64,000 nt of DNA from Symbiodinium kawagutii (GCA_009767595.1 VSDK01022166.1:394265-458264), one strand, 5' to 3'; shown: positions 50,180 to 59,644, counted from the stretch's first letter. The notes: a model not told the origin generated them from the letters alone. A program made the numbers and translations.

Positions 50180-50275
50180 GAGAGAGATCGCGCCTTAACC
50201 ACGATGTTCATGTACTTAACCATGATGTTCATGTTCTTAACCACGATGAGTTTGTACTTAACCCCGACATTCGTG
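50180..50275. repeat. CTTAACCACGATGTTCATG tandem repeat
   Basis: About four copies of a 24-bp unit TTAACCACGATGTTCATGTA. Confidence 0.75.
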
Positions 50276-50353
50276 CAATTATATTTATGATCATTGCCTA
50301 CCATGAGCTTCAAAAACCATCATTTTTACTGGTTATAACCCATATTTTGAAAG

Positions 50354-50497
50354 GTAAAACCTACGTCAGCGATTGGAACCAACGTCGAACCAAAAGGATG
50401 CTGGCATAACATTGGGGCATTGGAGCTGGCCATCTTGCCAGAAAAGAAGAGCCGAATTCTTCATCTGGTTCTGCACATTTGTTGGAGAAATCATTGA
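50354..50497 (+). CDS. candidate exon
   Basis: Acceptor ATTTTGAAAG with G next. 47 codons: VKPTSAIGTNVEPKGCWHNI, GALELAILPEKKSRILHLVL to TGA. A minus frame of 99 codons overlaps it. Confidence 0.46.
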   Translation, partial: VKPTSAIGTNVEPKGCWHNIGALELAILPEKKSRILHLVLHICWRNH

Positions 50498-50690
50498 AAC
50501 GCAGCAGATTGTACGATATCTGGTATAGTGTAGTGAAATCATGTGTTGAATACCGTGAATAAGTACAATGCATACCGTGGTTAAGGCCAGTTTTTTGAGC
50601 GTTGTTATCACACATGAATATCGTGGTTGGAGAATGCATAAAATCCGTGGTTAAGTCCACCCGTGTTATGGAGAAAGTTGGCCGAGGCAG

Positions 50691-50782
50691 CTTGCCACGG
50701 ACGCGTTTGTTCCTGGTTACTTTTTAAGACAAGTCGGGTACCGATACGAAGATCGTTTGACTTGCAGTTCTATCGCTTCGCA
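50691..50782 (+). CDS. candidate exon within a longer open frame
   Basis: Acceptor TTGGCCGAGGCAG. Reads LATDAFVPGYFLRQVGYRYE, DRLTCSSIAS to a GTAGCA. A different plus frame is open for 140 codons over 50663-51085 (ATKPAGEILIEIRALGNSHN; RDWQWPLGLKLPQWHGFMDI), so this locus is probably coding with the exact frame unsettled. Confidence 0.48.
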
Positions 50783-51431
50783 GTAGCAACAAAACCAGCT
50801 GGCGAAATCCTAATCGAGATTAGAGCACTGGGAAATAGCCATAATGATCATCCACGGACCGGAATTCTCACTACATCCCACCATACAATGTCCATCAATG
50901 TCCCACCGTATAAGGTCCATCAATGTCCCTATCGTTTCTCATCTTCCCACAAACGAGATTGGCAGTGGCCGCTGGGATTGAAACTGCCACAGTGGCATGG
51001 CTTCATGGACATAGGTGCAGACTCAAAGGCACCAATTCTTAGTTTTACGATGGCAAGCATAGTATATTCTTTCGAGTTCAGATAGCAAAACTCATGTATA
51101 TAGGTAATATAGCTGATGCAGCCACCCAAAATGACGATTGACCAACAACCATAATAAGAATACCAATGTGCCTATATGTACATTTGTACATGCTTCACTT
51201 GCTTACTGACAGAAGACACATGCCAAGCTTGACAACATTGTTGGAGCAGTCCACTCTACCAGTGGTTTACATGATATGATATCGACAATTATAGGATGTT
51301 GTAGCATACTATGGTATCAACCTACTAGTGGCACGGCTGGTACCAATCTACTTTAATCACATGGTATCAACCCTACATTTCTATTTGGACCATCGGATTT
51401 CTTGTACTCACCACGTATCCACCTCGCGCAG

Positions 51432-51585
51432 GGGCAGATCCCCCTGCTGGAGCGGCCGGACCCAGAGAAGATTGGGGTCGAAGTTCGGTCTTTTTTGTCA
51501 GCGCCGTGGAGATGTAATCGCGATGTTCGTAGCTATGCTGGTTTGTGGTTTGATCGATATTTCATGATATTTCTGACTTTCCCTG
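51432..51585 (+). CDS. candidate internal exon, strong splice sites
   Basis: Acceptor CACCTCGCGCAG with G next, perfect donor GTAAGT at 51586. 51 codons: GQIPLLERPDPEKIGVEVRS, FLSAPWRCNRDVRSYAGLWF, DRYFMIFLTFP. Confidence 0.72.
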
Positions 51586-51674
51586 GTAAGTATGAACAAA
51601 TGGTTGGTTGACTAATGTTTTTCATGGGGATTGAAACCACCGACCAGTATGGCTATGTTCAAACAGACTCAAAC

Positions 51675-51770
51675 GGGGGTTTCTTAAAATGGGGAACGCA
51701 AAAATGTACTGATAATGATTACTATTGGATGATTTGGGGGGACCTTTCCTTTTTTGAGAAACACCAAAAT
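51675..51770. mobile_element. MITE-A copy 10
   Basis: TIR GGGGGTTTCTTAAAATGGGG and CCTTTTTTGAGAAACACC; internal GGATGATTTGGGGGGACC as in copy 1. Confidence 0.75.
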
Positions 51771-51951
51771 ACATCTCTCTTTCTGTATGTTTAGATACAG
51801 GTACATGTTCAAAAAAAATCGAATGTATGGCAACATTTGCAGGTGTGTGGTAAATTGAATGTCCAGATATAGACATGCAGCCATGTGAATAGTAGGCAGA
51901 TGCCATTTACGGTGCTGCGCATCGCGAAGAACCAATTGAGCCATTCTAGAG

Positions 51952-52053
51952 TCTCATGTCTCATACATCATGCCCGATCGGCTCCACAATCAGGGTAGTT
52001 GTGAGGATTTCAGTCGAGTCGCCTCGAAAAATATGCACGTTCTTCGTGATTAG
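51952..52053 (+). CDS. candidate exon
   Basis: Acceptor GCCATTCTAGAG. 33 codons: SHVSYIMPDRLHNQGSCEDF, SRVASKNMHVLRD to TAG. A second plus frame stays open to 52159 (GWFRKNFLSWAHLIEFEHVH). Confidence 0.46.
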   Translation, partial: SHVSYIMPDRLHNQGSCEDFSRVASKNMHVLRD

Positions 52054-52159
52054 ACATGAACTTTTTTCGGATTCTGGGTGGTTCCGCAAGAATTTCCTAT
52101 CGTGGGCGCACCTCATTGAATTTGAACATGTCCACAATTTCGCTACGGGTTACCCATAG

Positions 52160-52790
52160 TACTATGACTACAGTCACCTTGTCATTGTTGCAGTCATCCT
52201 TTTCGTTGCATGTATTTGGACGCAGTTAGAGATGATGTACAATGATCACATCAGTGATACAATCCATTCCTCATAGCGTCACTTTTAGATTATGCACATT
52301 TGCACATTTTTGTGTATCTATACTGGAATCGTAAGGGCGATGCCTTTTCTTTCGTCCGAGAACGGACCATCATCACAAACCTTATCACCGATGATGGTTT
52401 CTCAGTGGTTGTTTGCTGAGAATGCTTGATGACTCTGAGTGTAATTGCCAAGACGATCAGCAATACCAAGTGATACAAACTAATGATCAAGGATCATCAT
52501 ACGAAAGTAACCAGCATTTTTCATGCTCATTGTTGACTATGATACTTGTTAATGTACAGAAGTAATGGTCACTGATCATTATAAATCATTACTGTACTGG
52601 TTGATCATGAACAATTATAGCATTTACCATGGTTATAGATTATTGACCATCTTTATTACAAATCATTATGATCATGGTCAATAGTACTTACTTTTGCCAT
52701 GATCAATCAGGTCTGCAATACCATCATTAACCATTGATAATGATAAATCATCATTATGAATTATGAATCATTGTCACGATTGACCGTTGT
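52160..52790. other. non-coding; ATCATT/ACCATT-rich
   Basis: Degenerate TGATCATTATAAATCATT motifs; no exon. Confidence 0.55.
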
Positions 52791-52825
52791 CTCCGCGGTC
52801 GCCGTTGTTCAACATGATCACAACT

Positions 52826-52940
52826 AGACCATGATCATTGTCATTGCGGGACACCGTGGCAAGCAGAACTTTCCCGGGGGCGGCGTTGGCTCTCCCCAGG
52901 TTGGAGGAAGCCTCCCAGCTGGCTGGGCTGATAGCGACCT
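52826..52940 (+). CDS. candidate GC-rich exon, frame uncertain
   Basis: GC island. Acceptor TCACAACTAG fits TMIIVIAGHRGKQNFPGGGV. Another frame reads RTFPGAALALPRLEEASQLA. Possible donor GTGTTT at 52939. Confidence 0.4.
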
Positions 52941-52959
52941 GGCACAGCGGTGTTTCAGG

Positions 52960-53495
52960 AGGATTTGTATTGGTTAATGGTAACCATCATCATTATGGTT
53001 ATTAATCATCATTAACCATCATTAGCCATCATTAACCATCATGAACCATCATTAACCATCATTATATGATTTACATTTGGTTGATTATGGTTATTAACCA
53101 TCATGATAACCATCATTATGGTTAACTTGATGCTTAAGAAGGATACTTTAATGATAATCCTCTTGATGCCCTGATATTAGATAATTCACAATGATGGTTA
53201 ATGATAATTGATGATGGTCAACTTGATGGTTGACTTGATGCTTAATAATGATTAATCATATAAGTTAAGGGGGGTTGTCCACAACTGGTCAATATCATTA
53301 GTCAATACTGGTAAATGATATTGGCTAACGATTGCGCAATATTACTTGATTGTTGGTCAATGATGATTAATTATTAACTTGATGGTTAATGATTAATGAT
53401 GATTAGTGATGAGTGGATGAAGGTTAATGATGGTTCATGATGGTTGATAATTGTGAATTGATGGTTTTTACCGGTTGAGAACACGTGTCATCATG
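52960..53495. other. non-coding ATTAACCATCATTAACC / TGGTTAATGATGG repeats
   Basis: The clearest block of the dispersed AACCATCATT repeat, first in one orientation and then in the other (inversion near 53.15 kb). Confidence 0.75.
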
Positions 53496-53569
53496 TTAGG
53501 TTGATAGCAATGGATAGTAACCAACAAGAGTGGGAGATACACCAACTACGTACGGGTGGTTGCGGGTCA

Positions 53570-53671
53570 CTACTAACAATTCCAAGTTCACGGATTGTTA
53601 TTCACCTCCCAACAAAGACATACGAAGATTGGTTTGGTGAGATGCTGGATGTGAACAGCCAGCCCTGCTAC
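53570..53671 (+). CDS. candidate exon
   Basis: Frame SLLTIPSSRIVIHLPTKTYE, DWFGEMLDVNSQPCY; donor GTTGGT at 53672. The 5-prime boundary is not clear. Confidence 0.45.
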
Positions 53672-53741
53672 AGGTTGGTGATATCATTAACCACCAGTGT
53701 ATACCATTGGTGTCAAGATGAGCGACTATGACGATTGACAG

Positions 53742-53901
53742 GTAGCCACCCTCAGCTAAGATTTGGGTTGAATAGCAGTCCATACATGCCTCCATTCTTT
53801 TCCCGAGATGATCAGATAATACAGAAGTCTTTTGTCACGGGTACAAGAGTACATTACCAATATCAACCAGCATACCGGGGAGGATCTTGCCGGACGCGTA
53901 T
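53742..53901 (+). CDS. candidate internal exon, strong splice sites
   Basis: Acceptor ACGATTGACAG with G next, perfect donor GTACGT at 53902. Reads SHPQLRFGLNSSPYMPPFFS, RDDQIIQKSFVTGTRVHYQY, QPAYRGGSCRTR. Confidence 0.7.
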
Positions 53902-54188
53902 GTACGTGTGTATGCATGTGTGTGCCGGCACAACCTGACAGATTTTGACAGAAACTGAACATGTCTTCTCCGGGAACAAAGGATATCACCACTATTAATG
54001 GGTCAATCATGAACAAATCGCGGATTTTCGAACATCATTGATCAGTAGCGATCAGTAGCCAACAGTAAACCCACCTTCATGATCATCATTGATTCATCAA
54101 TTTATCCATCACTTTACCTCGATTTACCGTCACTTCACCAATTTTTCACTATCAATTCATCATGCCTCGCCGGTCTAAACCTTTTTAG

Positions 54189-54345
54189 AGGCTAGCATCC
54201 CAAGCCTTTCCTCGGATGCCCAAGGACTGCGAAGGCGCCCCCTTCGGTCATCATTTGAAGTTTCCCAAGCCCGGGGGTGCGCAACGGAGGCGGTGCAAGC
54301 TGAAGAGCTGTGGCGAATGGCTGGTTTCAAGGGCTTACCGCTTCG
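54189..54345 (+). CDS. candidate internal exon
   Basis: Polypyrimidine acceptor AAACCTTTTTAG, donor GTAAGG at 54346. Reads ASIPSLSSDAQGLRRRPLRS, TEAVQAEELWRMAGFKGLPL with over a third G-first codons. A second plus frame and a 128-codon minus frame are open over the same bases; this choice rests on codon bias and splice sites. Confidence 0.64.
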
Positions 54346-54415
54346 GTAAGGGGACATGCTTGTGATTCGCAAGAGTGCGTCCACGGTTTGCACTGTAGGT
54401 TTCTGGTTTTTCCAG

Positions 54416-54471
54416 GAAGTTGGTTCCTCACTATAGTCAGATGTGGCAACTCCAACGACATGAGCATAAGG
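54416..54471 (+). CDS. candidate exon
   Basis: Very strong acceptor TTTCTGGTTTTTCCAG with G next; donor GTATGC at 54472. Reads KLVPHYSQMWQLQRHEHK. The frame stays open for a further 60 codons, so the exon may be longer. Confidence 0.55.
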
Positions 54472-54700
54472 GTATGCATATAAGCCGGCAGTGCTTCGTC
54501 CGAAGGACGGACCACCAAACATTTGGGTCCAATCGGTCGAATCATGCTTCCTTGGCATCAAGTACTAATTCATTGCAAAACAACCAACCTGAACGTGCGA
54601 AAAACTGTATTGTGACACAAACAAAGTTTAAGAGGTGCAATGATAAATCCTTCAGTCTTTCTTCGGGCTTTCACTGACCGGATCGCTTTTGATTTGTCAG

Positions 54701-54836
54701 GGCTTTGTTGGTGCCCAGTTTTTTGAAAGAGCAGGTGCAGCGCGGCCCGGGCTGGAAGCTTGTCGGACTAGAAGGAAGTAGAGGCACTTCAGCTATTCAA
54801 CTCAACAAATCATCAGCAAATCCAATTGTTGGTTGA
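54701..54836 (+). CDS. candidate exon running into a hairpin element
   Basis: Acceptor CTTTTGATTTGTCAG with G next. Reads ALLVPSFLKEQVQRGPGWKL, VGLEGSRGTSAIQ. The frame continues into the hairpin arm and stops at 54834; a GTAGAG at 54776 is a possible donor. Confidence 0.53.
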
Positions 54837-54930
54837 TTGTTGTCATCAGGAATTATCAACAATTCCAATAATCATGCTGTTGATAATTCCTGATGATAAT
54901 CAACCAACAGATTTGTTGATGAATGATTAT
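54803..54930. mobile_element. long perfect-stem hairpin element (MITE-like)
   Basis: Left arm GGTTGATTGTTGTCATCAGG, AATTATCAACA and right arm TGTTGATAATTCCTGATGAT, AATCAACCAACAGATTTG are nearly perfect reverse complements over about 45 bp, with a 16-bp loop (ATTCCAATAATCATGC). Confidence 0.85.
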
Positions 54931-54963
54931 TGGGACTTGTTGTGTGAAGGCCTTCTGGTGCAG

Positions 54964-55061
54964 TACCCTCCTGAAAACTATCATGGACCTTTTTTCAATA
55001 GGAAACTGGTCATCCACCTCCTACCTCGGACGGTCTATGTTGGCTATTTTAGTTTCCAAGG
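54964..55061 (+). CDS. candidate internal exon
   Basis: Acceptor CCTTCTGGTGCAG, donor GTGTAG at 55062. Reads YPPENYHGPFFNRKLVIHLL, PRTVYVGYFSFQ. Confidence 0.56.
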
Positions 55062-55083
55062 GTGTAGTTACAAATAGTGCAAG

Positions 55084-55158
55084 GGCTTTGAATCTCGGAC
55101 AAACTCCACATTCCACACCACCAGACCAATATCATCATGCTCGCATTTGAGGAGAATG
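55084..55158 (+). CDS. candidate exon
   Basis: Acceptor AATAGTGCAAG with G next, donor GTGAGA at 55159. 25 codons: GFESRTNSTFHTTRPISSCS. Confidence 0.46.
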
Positions 55159-55332
55159 GTGAGATTGTCGATGCACGTACTTCCGGTGCCAATAGTACAG
55201 AATACATATACAAAAATGACAATACAAAAATGTACAAAATCAGGGAAGCAATACTACTGCTATTGTGATATCCATCTATACCCTTATTTTCTGATCAGAT
55301 CAGTCGAGTCTCCATTAATTGAATTATGCCTA

Positions 55333-55440
55333 TAGAGGGGATTCCCAAAACAGCGGTATTACCAATCATCCAACATGACTGATCATTTGTAGTAAACCAT
55401 CCATTTAGGGTCCCCTTATGGCGTGAGAAACCACCATGTA
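55333..55440. mobile_element. MITE-A copy 11, left end diverged
   Basis: Right end GGTCCCCTTATGGCGTGAGA, AACCACCATGTA is typical; left AGGGGATTCCCAAAACAGC is diverged. Confidence 0.7.
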
Positions 55441-55648
55441 GTTGGTATGTCCCTTACTATTGTAGGTATGTAATTGTGCCACAATCATATAGTAAGCGAT
55501 TAATGGTTGTATTTACAGTACAATTAATAGAGTATGTTGTAACTAGTACCAACTTATTGTTGGTTCATTTATCATACCTATGTACTCATTTAAAGATTGA
55601 GTTCCACTACCAATCACATCCAGTTGCAACGCTGGCCGGCGCTGCCAG

Positions 55649-55771
55649 GAGGCACAGAAGATTTTGGAAGAGGCCTCTCCAGGGCGAAACCACGGTGCCT
55701 CTCCAGTGGTAGTTTTGCGCAAGTCATCCACGTTTTCGGCGAAGCCGCACTATTGGTTGATGTTTGTATAA
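55649..55771 (+). CDS. candidate exon
   Basis: Acceptor GGCGCTGCCAG with G next. 40 codons: EAQKILEEASPGRNHGASPV, VVLRKSSTFSAKPHYWLMF; GTATAA at 55766 is a possible donor, else TAA stop. Confidence 0.6.
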   Translation, partial: EAQKILEEASPGRNHGASPVVVLRKSSTFSAKPHYWLMFV

Positions 55772-55856
55772 TACCCAGCGCCAGTTTATCAATTATGACT
55801 TGTGAACTTGAACTTCAACTAGATTGATGTATATGATTCTTAAGTGTGTTTCAAAG

Positions 55857-55973
55857 GCCGGATTCGCCAGCTATCGCAGCGAAGGTACCTCTATTGCAGT
55901 TTTGGGATGCTCACATGTGGGCACAGGGATTTCAAACGCATCGATGTTTAGTGTTTTCACTTCGCTGTCATGA
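55857..55973 (+). CDS. candidate exon
   Basis: Acceptor GTGTTTCAAAG with G next. 38 codons: AGFASYRSEGTSIAVLGCSH, VGTGISNASMFSVFTSLS to TGA. Confidence 0.56.
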   Translation, partial: AGFASYRSEGTSIAVLGCSHVGTGISNASMFSVFTSLS

Positions 55974-56312
55974 CCATTCTTCGATTCCCTCCATCTCATG
56001 GGTGGTCGTTTCTTGCTTGGTTGGACAGCCATGCGTCAAAAGTTTTAGATCCGCACATGAATATACATGTGCATACGCATAGCCACATCTTTCCGCAGTA
56101 CGATGCGCCTACACATAAACATGCAGTAGGGAGGGGTATGTATATACATATATGATATATGTATGCATGATCGGGACATATAACGCATGCACATGACACA
56201 ACATATGCCAACATCTTTTTTTCAAACATCCTCTGATATGCAGGCATGATATACAGTATGTGTTCAACCACCATATGACACGTTAAGCCAAGATCAAGCG
56301 CAGCATCCAGGG

Positions 56313-56375
56313 GGTATGCTCCCTACGAAAGTGATGCCACCAAGCACCTCCATCTTCATCAACCAGGGGGTTGTT
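56313..56375 (+). CDS. possible exon
   Basis: Acceptor GCAGCATCCAG with G next. Reads GYAPYESDATKHLHLHQP or MLPTKVMPPSTSIFINQG. Confidence 0.36.
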
Positions 56376-56379
56376 CCCA

Positions 56380-56755
56380 TCATCAGCTAACATTAACCAT
56401 CAAACTCAATCAACATCAATCCTCATGGGTTCACCATCATTCAATGAATCTCAAACCTTCCATCATTGATGAACCATCATTACACCACCAATGAAACACC
56501 AGAATGCTACCAGCAGTTTCACCATGCAGCATGATCAAAACATTATTGACCATGATTACTGACTTTTATCCGTTATTAGTGACTATTACACAAACCATTA
56601 CGCACCCTCTTACTAACCGCCATGAATAACATTCACCATCATATATCACCATTCACCATTGATAACCAACCACTTACCAACCATTGATCACCATCAACCA
56701 CTATAAACCACCAACCACCATTAACCACCATAAACCACCCCGTTGTGACCATAAA
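56380..56755. other. non-coding ACCATCATTAACCATCA repeats
   Basis: Degenerate ACCATTAACCACCATAAACC repeats; no exon. Confidence 0.65.
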
Positions 56756-56793
56756 TTTTCCCGCACCTCCGTTGGACTCGAATCAACTCCCAG

Positions 56794-56910
56794 GCCTTGC
56801 GACTTGCCGAGAAGGCCAAGGTGGCGCCCAAAGGCTTGCGCCGCCGGGTGGCGCGCGCCGGTCAAGTGCTGCTGCTGATAGCGCCGCGGTGGTTTGAAGG
56901 GATGCACTGA
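56794..56910 (+). CDS. candidate terminal exon, basic
   Basis: Acceptor AATCAACTCCCAG with G next. 38 codons: ALRLAEKAKVAPKGLRRRVA, RAGQVLLLIAPRWFEGMH to TGA. A sharp GC island with very high GC3. Confidence 0.67.
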   Translation, partial: ALRLAEKAKVAPKGLRRRVARAGQVLLLIAPRWFEGMH

Positions 56911-56980
56911 ATGATGGTGGTGGTATGTTTTTATTTTATATATCATGGTTATATGTTCGTGATTTTCAATATTGATATCA

Positions 56981-57043
<63 letters not shown>

Positions 57044-57090
57044 CTGGTGTTGGTGTGCGGTGGGTGGTGGTGGTGGTGGTGGTGGTGATG
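56981..57090. repeat. (ATG)n and (GGT)n microsatellites
   Basis: About 20 ATG/GAT triplets followed by a GGTGGT run. Poly-Asp, poly-Ser and poly-His frames derive from it. Confidence 0.95.
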
Positions 57091-57206
57091 ATGTTGGTGA
57101 TGTCAGCGAGGATGATACGGCATGGCCAACAATCACTGGAATCAATCCATGGATAGGCGTGCCAGTGAATGCGGACCATTCAAAAAATGTAGGTGAACAA
57201 ATCAAG

Positions 57207-57394
57207 AAAAGCAACGCTTCCAATGGCGTTTGAGAGATGGTGCAGAGGTTTTCGCCTCCAGCAAGATGATCTCCAACAATTTGTTCAGCTGTAAAAAACT
57301 CATGTTCAAAACATTACTGGGAACACAGATTGATATTCAGCAGTGCCTCACCATGTTGCGAAACCGCCAGCTGCGCGGAGATCACCGCTGCTAG
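57207..57394 (+). CDS. candidate terminal exon
   Basis: 61 codons stop-free: QRFQWRLRDGAEVFASSKMI, SNNLFSCKKLMFKTLLGTQI, DIQQCLTMLRNRQLRGDHRC to TAG 57392. Possible acceptor ACAAATCAAG. Confidence 0.6.
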
Positions 57395-57628
57395 GTGGAG
57401 CACACCTCAACCTGGTCATTGGGAGATCCAGTTCCCTAGCATTTGATGGTAAAACCACCAGTTTGAAGCTATAAACTTATAATTTGATGGTCAACTCCAG
57501 ATATTTGATGGTCGATATATGGAGTTTATTGACCTAAACCTAGTATGTTGGGAAAAATCCAGCTGTCAAATCACTAGAAAGAGTTAATCTGATGGTGGTT
57601 TAGTATCGATTGTTGATCAAAAAGACAG

Positions 57629-57692
57629 GCCAATGATGTGACTTGGGCTTTCGCTCATGTGGTATACGGTGATCTGGAGCTGGCATCCAAGG
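57629..57692 (+). CDS. candidate internal exon
   Basis: Acceptor CAAAAAGACAG with G next. Reads ANDVTWAFAHVVYGDLELAS with over half G-first codons; donor GTTAGA at 57693. In the same frame, one TAG at 57695 is followed by 20 more coding-like codons (ITGNAMGCDKVWRQPDAERL). Confidence 0.6.
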
Positions 57693-58081
57693 GTTAGATC
57701 ACTGGTAATGCCATGGGTTGTGACAAGGTTTGGAGGCAACCCGACGCAGAGCGGCTGTGGCAATAAAGAAATGGCATGGGCAAACGGCTTGCAGGTCTCC
57801 GTGAAATCGATCACTTTAATTATTGGGAGATCTTCTTGATACGATGGATATCCCCTATCGACGGTCAAAAATCATAAATATCAATATTGACTAGTTCCCT
57901 GGCTTTTAACATATTTTTCAATTGTTCTCAATGTTTGGGATGGTGGGTTGGTTGACTTCTGGGGACGGCGAAGCACCAAGCAGTTGACGCAGGTGGCGCC
58001 GATGCTTTGGACATCGTGCAGTGACTCGCGCGTAAAATTTCGGAGACCTACTGCAGACATGGAAATTCCAAGGTTTGATTG

Positions 58082-58146
58082 GTAGGTTGGAATCCTGGTA
58101 GGTTGGCTGGTAGGTTGGTGGGTTGGAATCCTGGTAGGTTTTGGTT
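58082..58146. repeat. GGTAGGTTGGAATCCT tandem repeat
   Basis: Four copies of GGTAGGTTGG and two of GGTTGGAATCCTGGTA. Confidence 0.85.
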
Positions 58147-58279
58147 GAACACGAATCCCCACATCGGTCTCTATAGAGGCTCTAAGCTGAACGACCTGAG
58201 ATCATATCTCTTGACGTTTCCACTATATATGCTCCGAAAATGGTGGATGCAAACAATTGAGCCAATCATTGCGTCATGA
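58143..58279 (+). CDS. candidate exon
   Basis: Frame LNTNPHIGLYRGSKLNDLRS, YLLTFPLYMLRKWWMQTIEP to TGA 58277. The minus strand is open as well. Confidence 0.43.
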
Positions 58280-58371
58280 CTGATCGAACAGTGTTGTTTC
58301 GGATGACTCAGGTGTGCTGAATATCGGCACCCCTCGATGGAAGGGCTCCTGAAGCCTTTGCTCCAAAGCAG

Positions 58372-58452
58372 GTGAACGGGAAGGGGGCGGAGCAGATGGT
58401 GAATGTTGAAGCAGTTTTTCTTGAACAGCCGCCACAGAAATGGTATCAAAAT
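58372..58452 (+). CDS. candidate internal exon
   Basis: Acceptor CTCCAAAGCAG with G next, donor GTATGA at 58453. 27 codons, phase 0: VNGKGAEQMVNVEAVFLEQP, PQKWYQN. The preceding 58312-58371 also looks like an exon (CAEYRHPSMEGLLKPLLQS) with its donor at the same AG/GT, so the two may be alternatives. Confidence 0.62.
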
Positions 58453-58530
58453 GTATGAAAGATCCAGCCATTAGCGTGTTGTTTTCGGCGGTGACACCAT
58501 CTAGGAACTAAAATCCATAGATCCACAATC

Positions 58531-58633
58531 TCTATAGAAGGGTTTCTCGAAATAGCCCCAAATCATCCCATGTGAAGCGTTGATGGTAGTCAACCCTCCA
58601 TTTTTGGGGTATTTCGAGAAACGACTCTATGTG
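58531..58633. mobile_element. MITE-A copy 12
   Basis: TIR AGGGTTTCTCGAAATAGCCC and GGGTATTTCGAGAAACGAC, with CTCTATAGA / GACTCTATGTG at the edges. Confidence 0.78.
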
Positions 58634-58705
58634 CATAAGCAAGACAGAAAATTCAAGATCCTGGTGCCCAACCATTCCGTGATCACATCAATGGCATTTT
58701 GACAG

Positions 58706-58782
58706 TGCTCACGTAATAAGGTCGAAGCCAGCTGGTCTGACCAAATGGTTCTTCCAACAAGCAAAGTGCACACCTTTCTCAG
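58706..58782 (+). CDS. candidate internal exon
   Basis: Acceptor GGCATTTTGACAG, donor GTGCTG at 58783. Reads CSRNKVEASWSDQMVLPTSK, VHTFL. Confidence 0.63.
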
Positions 58783-58920
58783 GTGCTGGATATAGTTATG
58801 TCAAGAATGTGTTAAGCATTTTTCTAGCATCTATTATATGAAGTCGTTCGAAAAGAGTGGATCAGTGGGATGATGACCAGGGGTACGTTCCATGGAGATG
58901 GATAACCTTTTGATCCTCAG

Positions 58921-58986
58921 TTCACTCCCGAAAACACACTGTTCAGAGGACAGCAATTGTCACCCTCGACTATTCAGCATATCTAG
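58921..58986 (+). CDS. candidate short exon
   Basis: Acceptor CTTTTGATCCTCAG. Reads FTPENTLFRGQQLSPSTIQH to TAG 58984. Confidence 0.43.
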   Translation, partial: FTPENTLFRGQQLSPSTIQHI

Positions 58987-59327
58987 CATGATGGAGTACC
59001 CCTGTCGTGACTTGCAGTGATCGGCACATACTTTTCGCAATGCCACCAATCAGTTGACCAATAATCACCCCATTGAGTCAATCCATTGATAGTTCCAGTG
59101 GTGGTTCAGTATGCCCAGCAACCACGAGTCTTGTACAAATACCAATCAACTATTGGAGTAGTATACAGTATACTATCAACCCACTGGTAGTTCTATTTGT
59201 TATGGTTCAGTGATGGTTAGTATACCATTGGTACTACTGGGAAATGATGGTTCAGTGATAATCATTTTATACTATCAACCCATTGGTAGTATACCGTCAA
59301 TGATATTCTGCTCCTTTTCTGAAACCA

Positions 59328-59443
59328 TTTGGCTGTGGGTCAAAACCCCGTACCCCTGGTTCCCCATCATTAACCATTGTTTTCCCTATTATTACTGGTC
59401 ATTATCCCCCAATATTGGTTGGTTAATATGGACTCATAGCCAT
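59328..59443. mobile_element. MITE-B copy 4
   Basis: TIR TTGGCTGTGGGTCAAAACCC and TATGGACTCATAGCCA; internal CCGTACCCCTGGTTCCCC identical to copy 1. Confidence 0.87.
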
Positions 59444-59445
59444 TT

Positions 59446-59590
59446 AAGTGCCCCGCGGACTACTCCCATTGGAGGTTCCAACTGTCAGGTTGACTCCTCC
59501 CAGGTTGCTGCCTCTGCTGGAGCACCCGGAGCTGGTGCTTGCCTCGGCGACCCTAAGGCGCGGCAGCCTTTCCTGAGGACCAAGGGAGAT
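59446..59590 (+). CDS. candidate exon, frame uncertain
   Basis: GC-rich island beginning 3 nt after MITE-B. One frame reads NCQVDSSQVAASAGAPGAGA, DPKARQPFLRTKGD; another reads RGLLPLEVPTVRLTPPRLLP. Acceptor TGACTCCTCCCAG at 59511 is good. Confidence 0.48.
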
Positions 59591-59593
59591 GAG

Positions 59594-59610
59594 AATGGTG
59601 GTGATGGTGG

Positions 59611-59644
<34 letters not shown>

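Noticed and set aside
52960-53495. ATTAACCATCATTAACC repeats as a CRISPR array
   Set aside because: Units are degenerate, without conserved repeat length or unique spacers; the genome is eukaryotic.
54175-54561. 128-codon minus ORF
   Set aside because: Overlaps two plus exons with polypyrimidine acceptors and a GTAAGG donor; treated as a shadow.
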